The notes under the pieces are model-generated. The model made no database searches. It was not told the DNA's origin and saw nothing but the letters and a program-made list of their open reading frames with translations. A DNA stretch of 64,000 nucleotides, from assembly GCF_002220365.1 (NCBI RefSeq), contig NZ_MTHB01000198.1, positions 31,667 to 95,666 on the forward strand, given 5' to 3'. The translations under genes were made by a program, and so were the position numbers. Positions 43,927 through 51,961 of the stretch are shown piece after piece; position 1 is the stretch's first letter; each line of letters opens with the position of its first letter. The stretch comes from Caballeronia sordidicola (lineage in GTDB: Bacteria > Pseudomonadota > Gammaproteobacteria > Burkholderiales > Burkholderiaceae).

Positions 43927-44184
43927 TCATTCGGACGTGTCAGGCGCGGAGTGAAGGACAGGTGCAACCTGCTGCGCGTCCGCCGCGAGGCTTGCCTGAG
44001 CGGCAGCAATGGGACTGCTCGCGGCCTGGCTATCGGTTGGTGCCGCCAGCACAAGCGGCTCGACCGCGCTGGCTGGCAACGATGTATTGGCAGAAGCTCG
44101 AGTGGCGCTGGCGCTTGCCTGATCGTCTGGTCCGCAGGCGGTAAGCGCCAGCGTTGCTAAAGCGAATAACGCGGTTCGTCTCAT
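43927..44184 (-). CDS. small putative lipoprotein
   Basis: An 85-residue protein with a lipobox: 'ALFALATLALTACGPDDQAS', cleavage before Cys. The remainder is low-complexity Ala/Ser/Thr/Pro. It is probably anchored in the outer or inner membrane; function unknown. It lies upstream of the phospholipase gene on the same strand (105-bp gap), so cotranscription is possible. ATG 44184 gives the signal peptide directly. Confidence 0.6.
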   Translation of the reverse strand: MRRTALFALATLALTACGPDDQASASATRASANTSLPASAVEPLVLAAPTDSQAASSPIAAAQASLAADAQQVAPVLHSAPDTSE

Positions 44185-44355
44185 GATGTCTCCGCTTGTG
44201 GGGGATACGCGCAAACGTTTCCGTTGCATCGCGGACGCCAGTCTGAAGACGCTTCAAGAAAATTTTGTGAAATATCTGGTAAGGGCCGAGAAAGCGGGCC
44301 AATGCGCCAAATACTGTCAATTTGCTTACGTATTGCATATTGGGAAATCAGAAAC

Positions 44356-44370
44356 TAGTTGCATAGCGAA
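44356..44370. promoter_or_regulatory. MarR-type operator, copy 1 (upstream of the MarR gene)
   Basis: TAGTTGCATAGCGAA lies 18 bp before the MarR start. It matches the copy at 44824-44838 (TAGTTGTATAGCGAA) at 14 of 15 positions. MarR dimers often bind TTGnATAnCnAA-like sites, so this suggests autoregulation. Confidence 0.6.
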
Positions 44371-44387
44371 TCATTTTCTCCTAGAGT

Positions 44388-44810
44388 ATGTTCATGTTCG
44401 ATCACTGCATTTACTTCAACACAACGGCACTTGCGCGAAGCCTCGAGCGCGAGTGGGCGAACGCGTATAAGGCGTTTGGCCTGACGCCGCCGCAGGGATT
44501 CATGCTGCGTGCGGTGCTGGCGAAGCCCGGCATCGTGCAAAGCGAGTTGGCCTATGAACTCGCCATCTCACGGTCCACTGCAACGCGGACGCTGGACGGT
44601 TTGCAGAAGTTGATGTTTATCGAACGCCGGCTTACCGCATCCGACGGACGTGAGACCGCGATTCATCCCACTGGCGACGCGTTGCAAATCAAGGATGCGT
44701 TGAACGCTGCAAGTGCCGCGGTCACCAAACGTTTGAAGGCTGAACTCGGTGAGGAACGCTTTGCGACTACAGTCGCAAGCGTGAAAGATGCACGGTCGAG
44801 CCTCGACTGA
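44388..44810 (+). CDS. MarR-family transcriptional regulator
   Basis: A 140-residue MarR protein. The winged helix-turn-helix spans about residues 40-95 ('GIVQSELAYELAISRSTATR', 'TLDGLQKLMFIERR', 'SDGRETAIHPTGDA' wing), flanked by dimerisation helices. It probably represses itself and the tautomerase gene 46 bp downstream, since an almost identical 15-bp site precedes each. Its ligand is probably a phenolic or electrophilic compound (inference from the family). An ATG two codons later is also possible. Confidence 0.87.
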   Translation: MFMFDHCIYFNTTALARSLEREWANAYKAFGLTPPQGFMLRAVLAKPGIVQSELAYELAISRSTATRTLDGLQKLMFIERRLTASDGRETAIHPTGDALQIKDALNAASAAVTKRLKAELGEERFATTVASVKDARSSLD

Positions 44811-44823
44811 TTTTTTTCCTAAA

Positions 44824-44838
44824 TAGTTGTATAGCGAA
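44824..44838. promoter_or_regulatory. MarR-type operator, copy 2 (upstream of the tautomerase gene)
   Basis: TAGTTGTATAGCGAA, extending to TAGTT-n8-AACTA, an 18-bp dyad with 5-bp arms. It lies in the 45-bp gap between the MarR and tautomerase genes, 17 bp before the start codon, where a bound repressor would block an internal promoter. Confidence 0.6.
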
Positions 44839-44855
44839 CTAATTGGAGATGGAAA

Positions 44856-45245
44856 ATGCCGATTCTAAACGTGAAGGTAAGCATTGAAAAATCACCCGAG
44901 GCCGTTGCGGCCATATCGGACATGTTGCTTGAACTGACCTCCAGTATCCTGGGCAAGAAGCGGGAGGTGACGGCGATCGCCATTCAGTTCATCGACCCGG
45001 ATAGCTGGGTGATCGGTGGCCGGCTGTTAAGCGAGCAGAAAAAATCCAGCTTCTATTTCGATATCAAGATCACCGACGAAACGAATACGAAGGACGAGAA
45101 AGCACGGTATATCTCAGCTGTTTATGAAGGGTTCGGCCGGATATTGGGTGATCTGCATGAAGAGAGCTATATCCATGTTGAAGATGTCAGGGCGGCCTCG
45201 TACGGGTACGGCGGGCGCACGCAGGAGTACCGCTACCATCACTGA
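44856..45245 (+). CDS. tautomerase (4-oxalocrotonate tautomerase-like) family protein
   Basis: A 129-residue protein beginning 'MPILNVKVS', with Pro exposed as residue 1 after Met removal, the catalytic base of the tautomerase superfamily. 'VTAIAIQFIDPDSWVIGGRL' and 'HVEDVRAASYGYGGRT' follow. The length suggests a double-beta-alpha-beta fused form. It interconverts keto and enol acids; substrate unknown. GGAGATG precedes the ATG. Probably controlled by the MarR upstream. Confidence 0.8.
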   Translation: MPILNVKVSIEKSPEAVAAISDMLLELTSSILGKKREVTAIAIQFIDPDSWVIGGRLLSEQKKSSFYFDIKITDETNTKDEKARYISAVYEGFGRILGDLHEESYIHVEDVRAASYGYGGRTQEYRYHH

Positions 45246-45318
45246 ATCTTTCGCTCGTACCGGTGGACAACTGGCTCTGCCGGCGTTGCGCCGGTGTTCT
45301 GCCAGCGCGAGCGAAACA

Positions 45319-46179
45319 TCATCGATGCCCCGCAGGTGTCGTCACGTCACCCTCGGAACCTTCCGCAAACGGGTGCAAACCCGGTTCATAGAACAGTGCA
45401 AACAACTCCGATTGCGAGCCAATGCCGAGCTTGGAATAAATATGTTTCTTGTGTGCGCGGACCGTCTCGAACGAAATGGTCAGTTTCTCCGCAATCGCAC
45501 GCGATGAGAACCCGCTCAGCGACAACATGGCGACTTCAATCTCGCGTGCCGTCAATGCGCCGCGCCCGCTCTTCTCGGTGAGCATGCCGAACCGAGCAGG
45601 CAGGTCATGCTGCCCGCCCTCCGCAGCTTCGGACGCCCCCGGCACCGCGCCAAAATTTTCATATCGCAAGCGCTGCTGCATTAACGCAAGAACCCACGGC
45701 GAGAACAACGTCAGCAATGCGACTTCACGCTCGTCATAACGGCGCATATTGCCGAGTGAAAATCCCATGGTGTAATTGGCGTCGATCAAGACATTGAAGT
45801 GCACTTCGTCGCCAACAATGTTCTTTCTGAAGTAGCGTTGGTAGTACTCCGTCATCTTGAAGTTATCGGGCGCGACATCGGCAAGCGTGTAGAAACCGGA
45901 GACGCGCTGCTCAAAGGCCGCCAGATAGAACGGATCGAGTTGGTAAAGCGCTGCCAGATAATCCTGGAACAGCAGGTCGATCTTGCCGTCGGGCAACGCC
46001 TGTTCCGCGCAGACCAGCGGCGGTCCATTGCGGGCGAAACGCAGCGCGACCCAACTATCGAAGCTGATATGCCGCTCGAGCACCCGAGTGAGGCGAGCCC
46101 AGAAATGCGGCCCGTCCAGTGCGTCGATGGCTGAACCGATCTCTCTATGGAACGCGAGATCATGCCATTGGAACTCCAT
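45319..46179 (-). CDS. LuxR-family transcriptional regulator
   Basis: A 286-residue regulator with an N-terminal sensor of about 190 residues ('AIDALDGPHFWARLTRVLER', 'DEVHFNVLIDANYTMGFSLG') and a C-terminal LuxR helix-turn-helix from about residue 205 ('ALTAREIEVAMLSLSGFSSR', 'AIAEKLTISFETVRAHKKHI', 'YSKLGIGSQSELFALF'). The sensor is not an acyl-homoserine-lactone domain. ATG 46179 has a GGAGGAG site 4 nt upstream. It is divergent from the nitrilase-permease pair and probably controls it. Confidence 0.85.
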   Translation of the reverse strand: MEFQWHDLAFHREIGSAIDALDGPHFWARLTRVLERHISFDSWVALRFARNGPPLVCAEQALPDGKIDLLFQDYLAALYQLDPFYLAAFEQRVSGFYTLADVAPDNFKMTEYYQRYFRKNIVGDEVHFNVLIDANYTMGFSLGNMRRYDEREVALLTLFSPWVLALMQQRLRYENFGAVPGASEAAEGGQHDLPARFGMLTEKSGRGALTAREIEVAMLSLSGFSSRAIAEKLTISFETVRAHKKHIYSKLGIGSQSELFALFYEPGLHPFAEGSEGDVTTPAGHR

Positions 46180-46308
46180 CGTCTCCTCCGGTAAGGGTAA
46201 CCCTGGTGGGTAATTTCTGGACAAAAATAATGCCTTGATAATAGTCCGGACGAAAACGTGGGCACCCGAATAATGCCCTTGAAAGGTATCTGGAAGGAGA
46301 CGGATTTA

Positions 46309-47160
46309 ATGCACGCAGAACTCGCACAACTCGCGCTGATCGACGGCGATGTCGGGCACAACACGCGCAAGGTCATCGAAACAATCGGCCGCGCCGATGT
46401 CCCCGGAGGCACGAAGCTGATCGTATTCCCCGAAGCAACACTGTCCGGTTTTCCGATGCAAGACAACGTCGCGGACGTCGCGCAGTCGCTTGACGGCCCC
46501 GCACTGACCAGCGTACGCGACGCCGCGCGGCGCGCCGGGGTATCGGTCGCGGTGGGACTGGCCGAACGCGAAGGCGCGCGATTCTATAACACGACCGTAT
46601 TGGTCGACGACAAAGGCGAGATTGCGCTGCGTTACAGGAAGACTCACTTGTGGGCATCGGACGTGGGCGTGTTCACGCCGGGCGATCGCTTCGAAACCTG
46701 CTTGTGGAACGGCATCACGGTCGGACTGCTGATCTGCTACGACATCGAGTTTCCCGAGACCGCCCGTGCACTCGCCGCCCTCGATGCCGACCTGCTGATC
46801 GTCACCAACGGCAACATGGATCCGTTCGGCCCGGTGCATCGGCGAGCCATCACCGCGCGCGCGATGGAAAACCAGATGTTCGCGCTCATGGTGAATCGTT
46901 GCGGCACAGGCGACGACAACCTCACCTTCCCCGGTGAATCCGCGCTCGTCGATCCCTTCGGTGAGATCGTCAGCGCGGCAGGCGCGCAAGAAACACTGCT
47001 AGGCGTTGATATCGACTTCAAGCGGCTGGAGGCCAGCCGTGAGCACTATCGTTATTTGAACGACGCACGCGTGCCGCTCGGACTCACGCCGATCGACCAC
47101 GCGAACGGATCACGTGCGCTTGTAATCGACGAGCGCCGACGCCTTATCAACGAAGACTGA
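46309..47160 (+). CDS. carbon-nitrogen hydrolase (nitrilase superfamily)
   Basis: A 283-residue amidase of the nitrilase fold with the full Glu-Lys-Cys triad: 'LIVFPEATLSGFP' near residue 43, 'RYRKTHLW' near 112 and 'GLLICYDIEFPETA' near 143. A Glu/Asn region 'MENQMFALMVNRCGTGDDN' follows. It hydrolyses an amide, carbamoyl or nitrile bond, releasing ammonia. Directly upstream of an APC permease, so together they may import and deaminate an amide or polyamine derivative (inference). ATG 46309 chosen; an upstream start would add unconserved residues. Confidence 0.87.
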   Translation: MHAELAQLALIDGDVGHNTRKVIETIGRADVPGGTKLIVFPEATLSGFPMQDNVADVAQSLDGPALTSVRDAARRAGVSVAVGLAEREGARFYNTTVLVDDKGEIALRYRKTHLWASDVGVFTPGDRFETCLWNGITVGLLICYDIEFPETARALAALDADLLIVTNGNMDPFGPVHRRAITARAMENQMFALMVNRCGTGDDNLTFPGESALVDPFGEIVSAAGAQETLLGVDIDFKRLEASREHYRYLNDARVPLGLTPIDHANGSRALVIDERRRLINED

Positions 47161-47249
47161 AGTTTTCAGCAGTTCCGTAGCACATGAATCGTCCGGTGCC
47201 CGTGCTCCGGACGCGCCCGCCCACGCCTGTCGAAAGTCCCGGAGATACC

Positions 47250-48590
47250 ATGCAAGACTCGTCCGTAGCCGAGCAATCGCACCTGAAACGCACACTCGGC
47301 TTGCCGTCCGTATTGTTGTTCGGCCTGGCCTATATGGCGCCGCTGATCGTATATGGCACCTATGGCGTGCTCGCCAAAGCAAGCGATGACACTGCCGCAC
47401 TTGCCTACTTACTTGCCCTCGTCGCCATCGCCTTCACGGCGCTCAGCTACGGCAAGCTCGCAAGGCTCTACCCTGTCGCCGGCTCCGCTTATACCTACAC
47501 ACGCAAGACCTTCAATGCGCATCTGGGCTTCCTGGTCGGCTGGGCAACGCTGCTCGACTATTTCTTCCTGCCCATGGTGATCTGGCTGATCGGCGCGGCT
47601 TATCTGAACGCCGCGTTCCCGACCGTGCCCACCTGGATCTGGATCGTCGCGTTCATCGTCTTGACGAGCGCGTTGAATATTGTGGGGATTGAACTGGCCG
47701 CGCGCTTTAACATTGTGCTGATGGTCGTGCAATTGGCCATTGTCGGTTTGTTCGTCGTGCTGTGTTGGCACTATGCATCAGCTGCGGCGGGTCCCGGCGG
47801 AATCGCGTTGGCGGAACCGTTCTTCAAAGGACACGTTCCGTTCGCCTCCACCATGGCCGGCGCCGCCATTGCCGCGTATTCGTACCTCGGCTTCGACGCG
47901 GTATCCACGCTCACCGAAGAGACAATCGACCCGAAGAAAAACATGCCGCGCGCCATCTTGTGGATCGCGTTGATCGGCGGCGCGATTTTCGTCCTGGCTG
48001 CTTACACGATGCAGCTTGCGCACCCGGGCGTGGAATTCAAGGACACCGATTCGGCCGCGTTCGAAGTCGCCAAGATGATTGGCGGCGATATCTTCGTGAC
48101 CGTCTTCCTGGCCGGCCTGATCCTCGCGCAGTTCGCGTCGGGCATCTCGGCGCAGGCGAGCGTCGGGCGTCTGCTTTACGCCATGGGCCGTGATGAAATC
48201 CTGCCCAAGCGCGTGTTTGGTTTCATCCATCCGAAGTTCAAGACCCCGGCGATCAACATCGCGATTGCGGGTATTGTGGGTTTGATTGCGCTGAAGCTGG
48301 ACGTGGCGACGTCAACGTCGTTCATCAACTTCGGCGCATTTCTCGCGTTCACCGCCGTCAATCTTTGCGTGGTCAGGATTTACTTGTCGGGCAATCATGG
48401 CGACAAGAAGATTGGCGTGATCGGCGGATTGGTGTTTCCGCTGATCGGTGCGGTCGCGGATATCTGGCTGCTGGCGAGCCTCGAAAAGACCGCGCTTGTG
48501 CTAGGCGCGATCTGGTTCGTGATCGGGCTCGTGTACCTGTGCTGGATCACGCGCTTGTTCCGGCAAGCCCCGCCGGAAGTGGCGGTTTAA
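47250..48590 (+). CDS. APC-superfamily amino acid/polyamine permease
   Basis: A 446-residue inner-membrane protein with about 12 hydrophobic segments: 'FGLAYMAPLIVYGTYGVLAK', 'YPVAGSAYTYTRKTFNAHLG', 'AYSYLGFDAVSTLTEETIDP' and 'KKNMPRAILWIALIG'. The pattern resembles putrescine importers (PuuP type) of the amino acid-polyamine-organocation superfamily. The start ATG 47250 has GGAG upstream; an upstream ATG at 47184 would add an unconserved leader. It follows the nitrilase gene by 89 bp. Confidence 0.88.
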   Translation: MQDSSVAEQSHLKRTLGLPSVLLFGLAYMAPLIVYGTYGVLAKASDDTAALAYLLALVAIAFTALSYGKLARLYPVAGSAYTYTRKTFNAHLGFLVGWATLLDYFFLPMVIWLIGAAYLNAAFPTVPTWIWIVAFIVLTSALNIVGIELAARFNIVLMVVQLAIVGLFVVLCWHYASAAAGPGGIALAEPFFKGHVPFASTMAGAAIAAYSYLGFDAVSTLTEETIDPKKNMPRAILWIALIGGAIFVLAAYTMQLAHPGVEFKDTDSAAFEVAKMIGGDIFVTVFLAGLILAQFASGISAQASVGRLLYAMGRDEILPKRVFGFIHPKFKTPAINIAIAGIVGLIALKLDVATSTSFINFGAFLAFTAVNLCVVRIYLSGNHGDKKIGVIGGLVFPLIGAVADIWLLASLEKTALVLGAIWFVIGLVYLCWITRLFRQAPPEVAV

Positions 48591-48844
48591 AGCGAGCGTC
48601 GGCCCGGTCCAATCAACCAAAATGGGTTGGGTATAAGTAAAACCTAAGCGGCGTGGCCTGTGGGCCCGAGGAAGATAGCCTCGCCGAAAAGATCAGGACG
48701 CCGTTACAATGCCATTGACAGGCTCATTGGATCGCACTGCAGCAACGTTTAGCGGGGCTGCGTAGCCAGATCGGGGAAATGACCGGTAGCGCGCGAGCCC
48801 GGATCGTCTTCAGGAAAGCAGACTGGCCGGCACTGAGAGGATCT

Positions 48845-50038
48845 ATGTTCAATGACATGTTCCGCGTAGTGAATGGACCGGATGGGCGTCATTTCTATGT
48901 CCATACCGACAGCATGCCCGTGGCGGTGCTTCTCATCGCCGCGTTGTTCCTGGCGATTCTGTTGTCCAGCGCGCTCTGCTACTACATCACGCGCTTTATC
49001 TTGCTGAAGATCGTCGCCCATCTTGCGCGTGGGGAGCGCCGCAAGTGGCTGCGTGCCGCCGAACGCCGCAAGGTGTTTCATCGGCTGGCGCCACTGGTGC
49101 CTGCGGGCATCATCTATATCTCAGCGCCGTTGCTAACCGGCGTGTCGTTTCCGGTCATTTCCGCGCTGGGTCGCCCGGTGGAGACGCTAGCGGCATGCTT
49201 CATGGTGGTAACCATTCTGCGCGCCGCCTTCGCGTTCCTGGGCAGCATTGAAGATCGCTATAGTCATTTCCCCTTTGCAAGCCAGAGGCCGATCAAAAGC
49301 TTTCTGCAGATAGCCGCCATTTTCCTGTACGTGCTTGCGCTGATTGCCGCAGTGTCGTTGCTGTTGCATAGATCGCCCGCGAATTTCCTCACTGGCGTGA
49401 GTGCGATGACTGCGCTGCTGATCATCATCTTCCGCGATTCGTTGCTAGGGTTTGTCGCCAGCATTCAACTGGCCGCCTACGACATGCTGCGCGTGGGCGA
49501 CTGGATCGAAGTACCTGGATTCGTGGCTGACGGGACGGTCATCGATATCGCGCTGAACACAATCAAGGTCCAGAATTTCGACAATTCCATTGTCATGCTG
49601 CCGAGCTATGTGTTGCTGACCAACAGTGTCAAGAACTGGCGTGGCATGGAGGAATCCGGCGGACGGCGGGTCAAGCACGCAATTCACCTGGACATTGAGA
49701 GCATCAGGTTTTGCGACGACGAATTGCTCGCCAACCTGAAGGAGAGCGTAGCCTTCCAGGTGCCGTTCGCCGTGCCGGACGATGGACATCGCCTGACCAA
49801 CCTTGGGATGTTTCGCGTGTATCTGATGGAGTACTTTCGGCAATACCCGGCGATCCGAAAAGACATGCCGCTGGTGGTTCGACAGTTGCAATCCACCAAC
49901 CAGGGCCTGCCGCTGGAAGTATTCCTGTTCGTGAATGAGACGAACTGGGAATCGTACGAACAAATCCAGTCGGATATGTTCGACCACGTCTATGGCATCT
50001 TGCCGCTGTTCAATTTGCGCGTCTGGCAAATGCGCTAG
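48845..50038 (+). CDS. MscS-family mechanosensitive channel (MscM/YbdG type)
   Basis: A 397-residue membrane protein. Several hydrophobic segments in the first 190 residues precede the MscS core: 'FRDSLLGFVASIQLAAYDML' (pore-lining helix and start of the beta domain), 'RVGDWIEVPGFVADGTVIDI', 'ALNTIKVQNFDNSIVMLPSY', then a cytoplasmic C-terminal domain. It resembles YbdG/MscM and opens on membrane tension to release osmolytes. ATG 48845 has GAGAGG upstream. A single gene. Confidence 0.9.
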   Translation: MFNDMFRVVNGPDGRHFYVHTDSMPVAVLLIAALFLAILLSSALCYYITRFILLKIVAHLARGERRKWLRAAERRKVFHRLAPLVPAGIIYISAPLLTGVSFPVISALGRPVETLAACFMVVTILRAAFAFLGSIEDRYSHFPFASQRPIKSFLQIAAIFLYVLALIAAVSLLLHRSPANFLTGVSAMTALLIIIFRDSLLGFVASIQLAAYDMLRVGDWIEVPGFVADGTVIDIALNTIKVQNFDNSIVMLPSYVLLTNSVKNWRGMEESGGRRVKHAIHLDIESIRFCDDELLANLKESVAFQVPFAVPDDGHRLTNLGMFRVYLMEYFRQYPAIRKDMPLVVRQLQSTNQGLPLEVFLFVNETNWESYEQIQSDMFDHVYGILPLFNLRVWQMR

Positions 50039-50070
50039 AAGGCGCCGGCATGGAGTCCGGTCGCCCTCCG

Positions 50071-50163
50071 TTATCCGGCCAGCCCCTCGACAATGCATAC
50101 GACGACGGTAAAAGCGCCAATGCAGGCCGCAAGAGTGGCTGCTGCCTTCGCAAAAGGGGTCAT
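50071..50163 (-). CDS. very small membrane protein (30 residues)
   Basis: A short frame from ATG at 50163 to TAA at 50071 encodes 30 residues dominated by one hydrophobic helix ('ATLAACIGAFTVVVCIV') with a short polar start 'MTPFAK'. The ribosome site GGAGG is 6 nt upstream of the ATG, as strong as any in the window. Single-helix peptides of this kind are real in many bacteria but overlooked; no function can be given. It is convergent with the MscS gene and divergent from the riboswitch-controlled gene. Confidence 0.5.
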   Translation of the reverse strand: MTPFAKAAATLAACIGAFTVVVCIVEGLAG

Positions 50164-50477
50164 GCCGGCCTCCAGAATCGGTAAAGGGAAACGCATTTTA
50201 TATTGAAATGAAAGCAAAAAGAAATAATTGTATTAATTGAAAGATAAAAATCGAGGCTGCCCGCAAGGCTCTATTAACGTCAATTTACGGAAGATATTTA
50301 AGTATCCTGACTACTTTCCGAACGCCAAAAGGCCGGACTGGCGTGCATCAAGATATGCGTCCGGCGTTTCCCATCGACACGCGATTAGCCACCGGGCGTC
50401 TCTTTGCCCCAGTCAATCCAAACCACCTCCCCTTGCCTATCTTATTTTTAGACGGTATCTTGGCGGGGTTCTAATCG
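50164..50477. other. AT-rich intergenic region before the glycine riboswitch
   Basis: A 314-bp region, clearly AT-rich around 50200-50300. It must carry the riboswitch promoter. A hairpin-like GC stretch occurs at about 50330-50380, without assigned role. No gene supported. Confidence 0.35.
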
Positions 50478-50666
50478 CTAGCGCGGGAGAGACTGTCACG
50501 GCAACATGGTGACGGCGCCGACGGAGCAACCGCCCCGGAAACTCTCAGGCCCAAGGACCGCGCAGCAGGAACATCTGGAGAGCGGCGCTTTAATGCGCCC
50601 ACCGACGGGGATGTCGTGCGTGCAACGCCACGACTGAAACTCTCAGGTAAACGGACAGATGGGGCA
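50478..50666 (+). ncRNA. glycine riboswitch (tandem aptamers)
   Basis: Two successive glycine aptamers are visible. Aptamer 1 (about 50481-50563) has 'GCGGGAGAGACTG', 'GCCGACGGAGCAACCGCC' and 'GAAACTCTCAGGC', then 'AAGGACCGC'. Aptamer 2 (about 50573-50666) has 'CTGGAGAGC', 'CACCGACGGGGATG' and 'TGAAACTCTCAGGTAAACGG', then 'ACAG'. These are the conserved cores of the known tandem glycine riboswitch. It ends about 48 nt before the start of the DadA-type gene, so glycine binding should turn on its expression, as for other glycine riboswitches. Confidence 0.93.
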
Positions 50667-50714
50667 TAGACGCCGGTTATCCCGGCGATGCCCAACTTCC
50701 ATCTGGACCTTGTC

Positions 50715-51932
50715 ATGTCACGAATCGCCATCATTGGCGCCGGTATTACCGGTGTCACGACTGCTTACGCCCTCGCCGAACGCGGCCACGACGTCACCGT
50801 TTTCGAGCGTCACCGGTATGCCGCGATGGAAACATCATTCGCAAACGGCGGCCAGCTTTCCGCCAGCAACGCCGAGGTCTGGAACAGCATGGCCACCGTG
50901 CTCAAGGGCCTGCGCTGGATGTTCACGCGCGACGCACCGCTGCTGCTCAACCCCGCGCCGAGTTGGCACAAGTATTCGTGGATGGGCGAATTCCTGCGCC
51001 AGATCCCTAACTACCGGGCCAACACCATCGAGACAGTGCGCCTTGCCATCGCCGCGCGTGAGCATCTGTTCGGGATTGCCGAGCGTGAAGGGATTGACTT
51101 CGACCTCGAGCAGCGCGGCATCCTGCATATGTACCAGCAGAAAAAGGCGTTCGACGCCGCCGCGAAAGTGAACCTGCTGCTGCAATCGGGCGGCCTTGAT
51201 CGGCGAGCGGTCACAGGCGACGAAATGCGCGCGATCGAGCCCACATTGCAAGGCGATTTCCACGGTGGATTTTTCACGCCGTCCGATTCGACCGGCGACA
51301 TCCACAAGTTCACGCGCGGTCTGGCCGAAGCCTGCGAGCGGCGCGGCGTGCGCTTTCATTACGACACGCAGATCGCGAATATCGAGCAGCGCGGCGACGG
51401 CCCGTTCGCCATGCGCGTGCTGCACGGCGGCAGCGAGGGTGACGAGCAGCAACATGGCTTCGAGCGCATCGTGGTGTGCGCGGGCGTGGCAAGCCGGGAG
51501 ATTGCATCGATGCTCGGCGACCACGTGAACATCTATCCGGTGAAGGGGTATTCGATCACCGTGTGCCTGGACGACGCTGCGAGCCGCGAGGGTGCGCCGT
51601 TGGTCAGCCTGCTCGACGAGAGTGCGAAGATTGTCACGAGCCGGCTTGGCGCTGATCGTTTTCGCGTAGCGGGTACAGCTGAAATCAACGGCTTTAATCG
51701 CGATATCCGCTCGGACCGGATAGCACCGCTCGTCGACTGGACGCGCCGCTATTTCCCGGGTGTCGCGACATCGCGCGTGATTCCGTGGGCAGGCTTGCGG
51801 CCGATGCTGCCAAGCATGTTGCCGAAGGTTGGAAGCGGCAAGCGTCGCGGCGTGTTCTACAACACGGGGCATGGACACTTGGGGTGGACGCTGTCGGCTG
51901 CGACGGCGCATAGCATTGCCGAGCGCATGTAG
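50715..51932 (+). CDS. FAD-dependent D-amino acid dehydrogenase (DadA-like) or glycine oxidase
   Basis: A 405-residue DAO-family flavoprotein. The FAD-binding 'RIAIIGAGITGVTTAYALAE' is at the N-terminus, followed by 'GGQLSASNAEVWNSM' near residue 45, 'FTPSDSTGDIHKFTRGLAEA' near 195 and 'YNTGHGHLGWTLSAATAHSI' at the C-terminus. The pattern is that of D-amino acid dehydrogenase small subunit DadA. The tandem glycine riboswitch directly upstream suggests that glycine, or an amino acid in balance with it, is the physiological substrate or signal. The start at 50715 follows the riboswitch with a weak ribosome site; an in-frame ATG at 50688 lies just downstream of the riboswitch. Confidence 0.88.
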   Translation: MSRIAIIGAGITGVTTAYALAERGHDVTVFERHRYAAMETSFANGGQLSASNAEVWNSMATVLKGLRWMFTRDAPLLLNPAPSWHKYSWMGEFLRQIPNYRANTIETVRLAIAAREHLFGIAEREGIDFDLEQRGILHMYQQKKAFDAAAKVNLLLQSGGLDRRAVTGDEMRAIEPTLQGDFHGGFFTPSDSTGDIHKFTRGLAEACERRGVRFHYDTQIANIEQRGDGPFAMRVLHGGSEGDEQQHGFERIVVCAGVASREIASMLGDHVNIYPVKGYSITVCLDDAASREGAPLVSLLDESAKIVTSRLGADRFRVAGTAEINGFNRDIRSDRIAPLVDWTRRYFPGVATSRVIPWAGLRPMLPSMLPKVGSGKRRGVFYNTGHGHLGWTLSAATAHSIAERM

Positions 51933-51961
51933 GTTTGCAGGAAAGGCCCCGCCAAGCCGGC

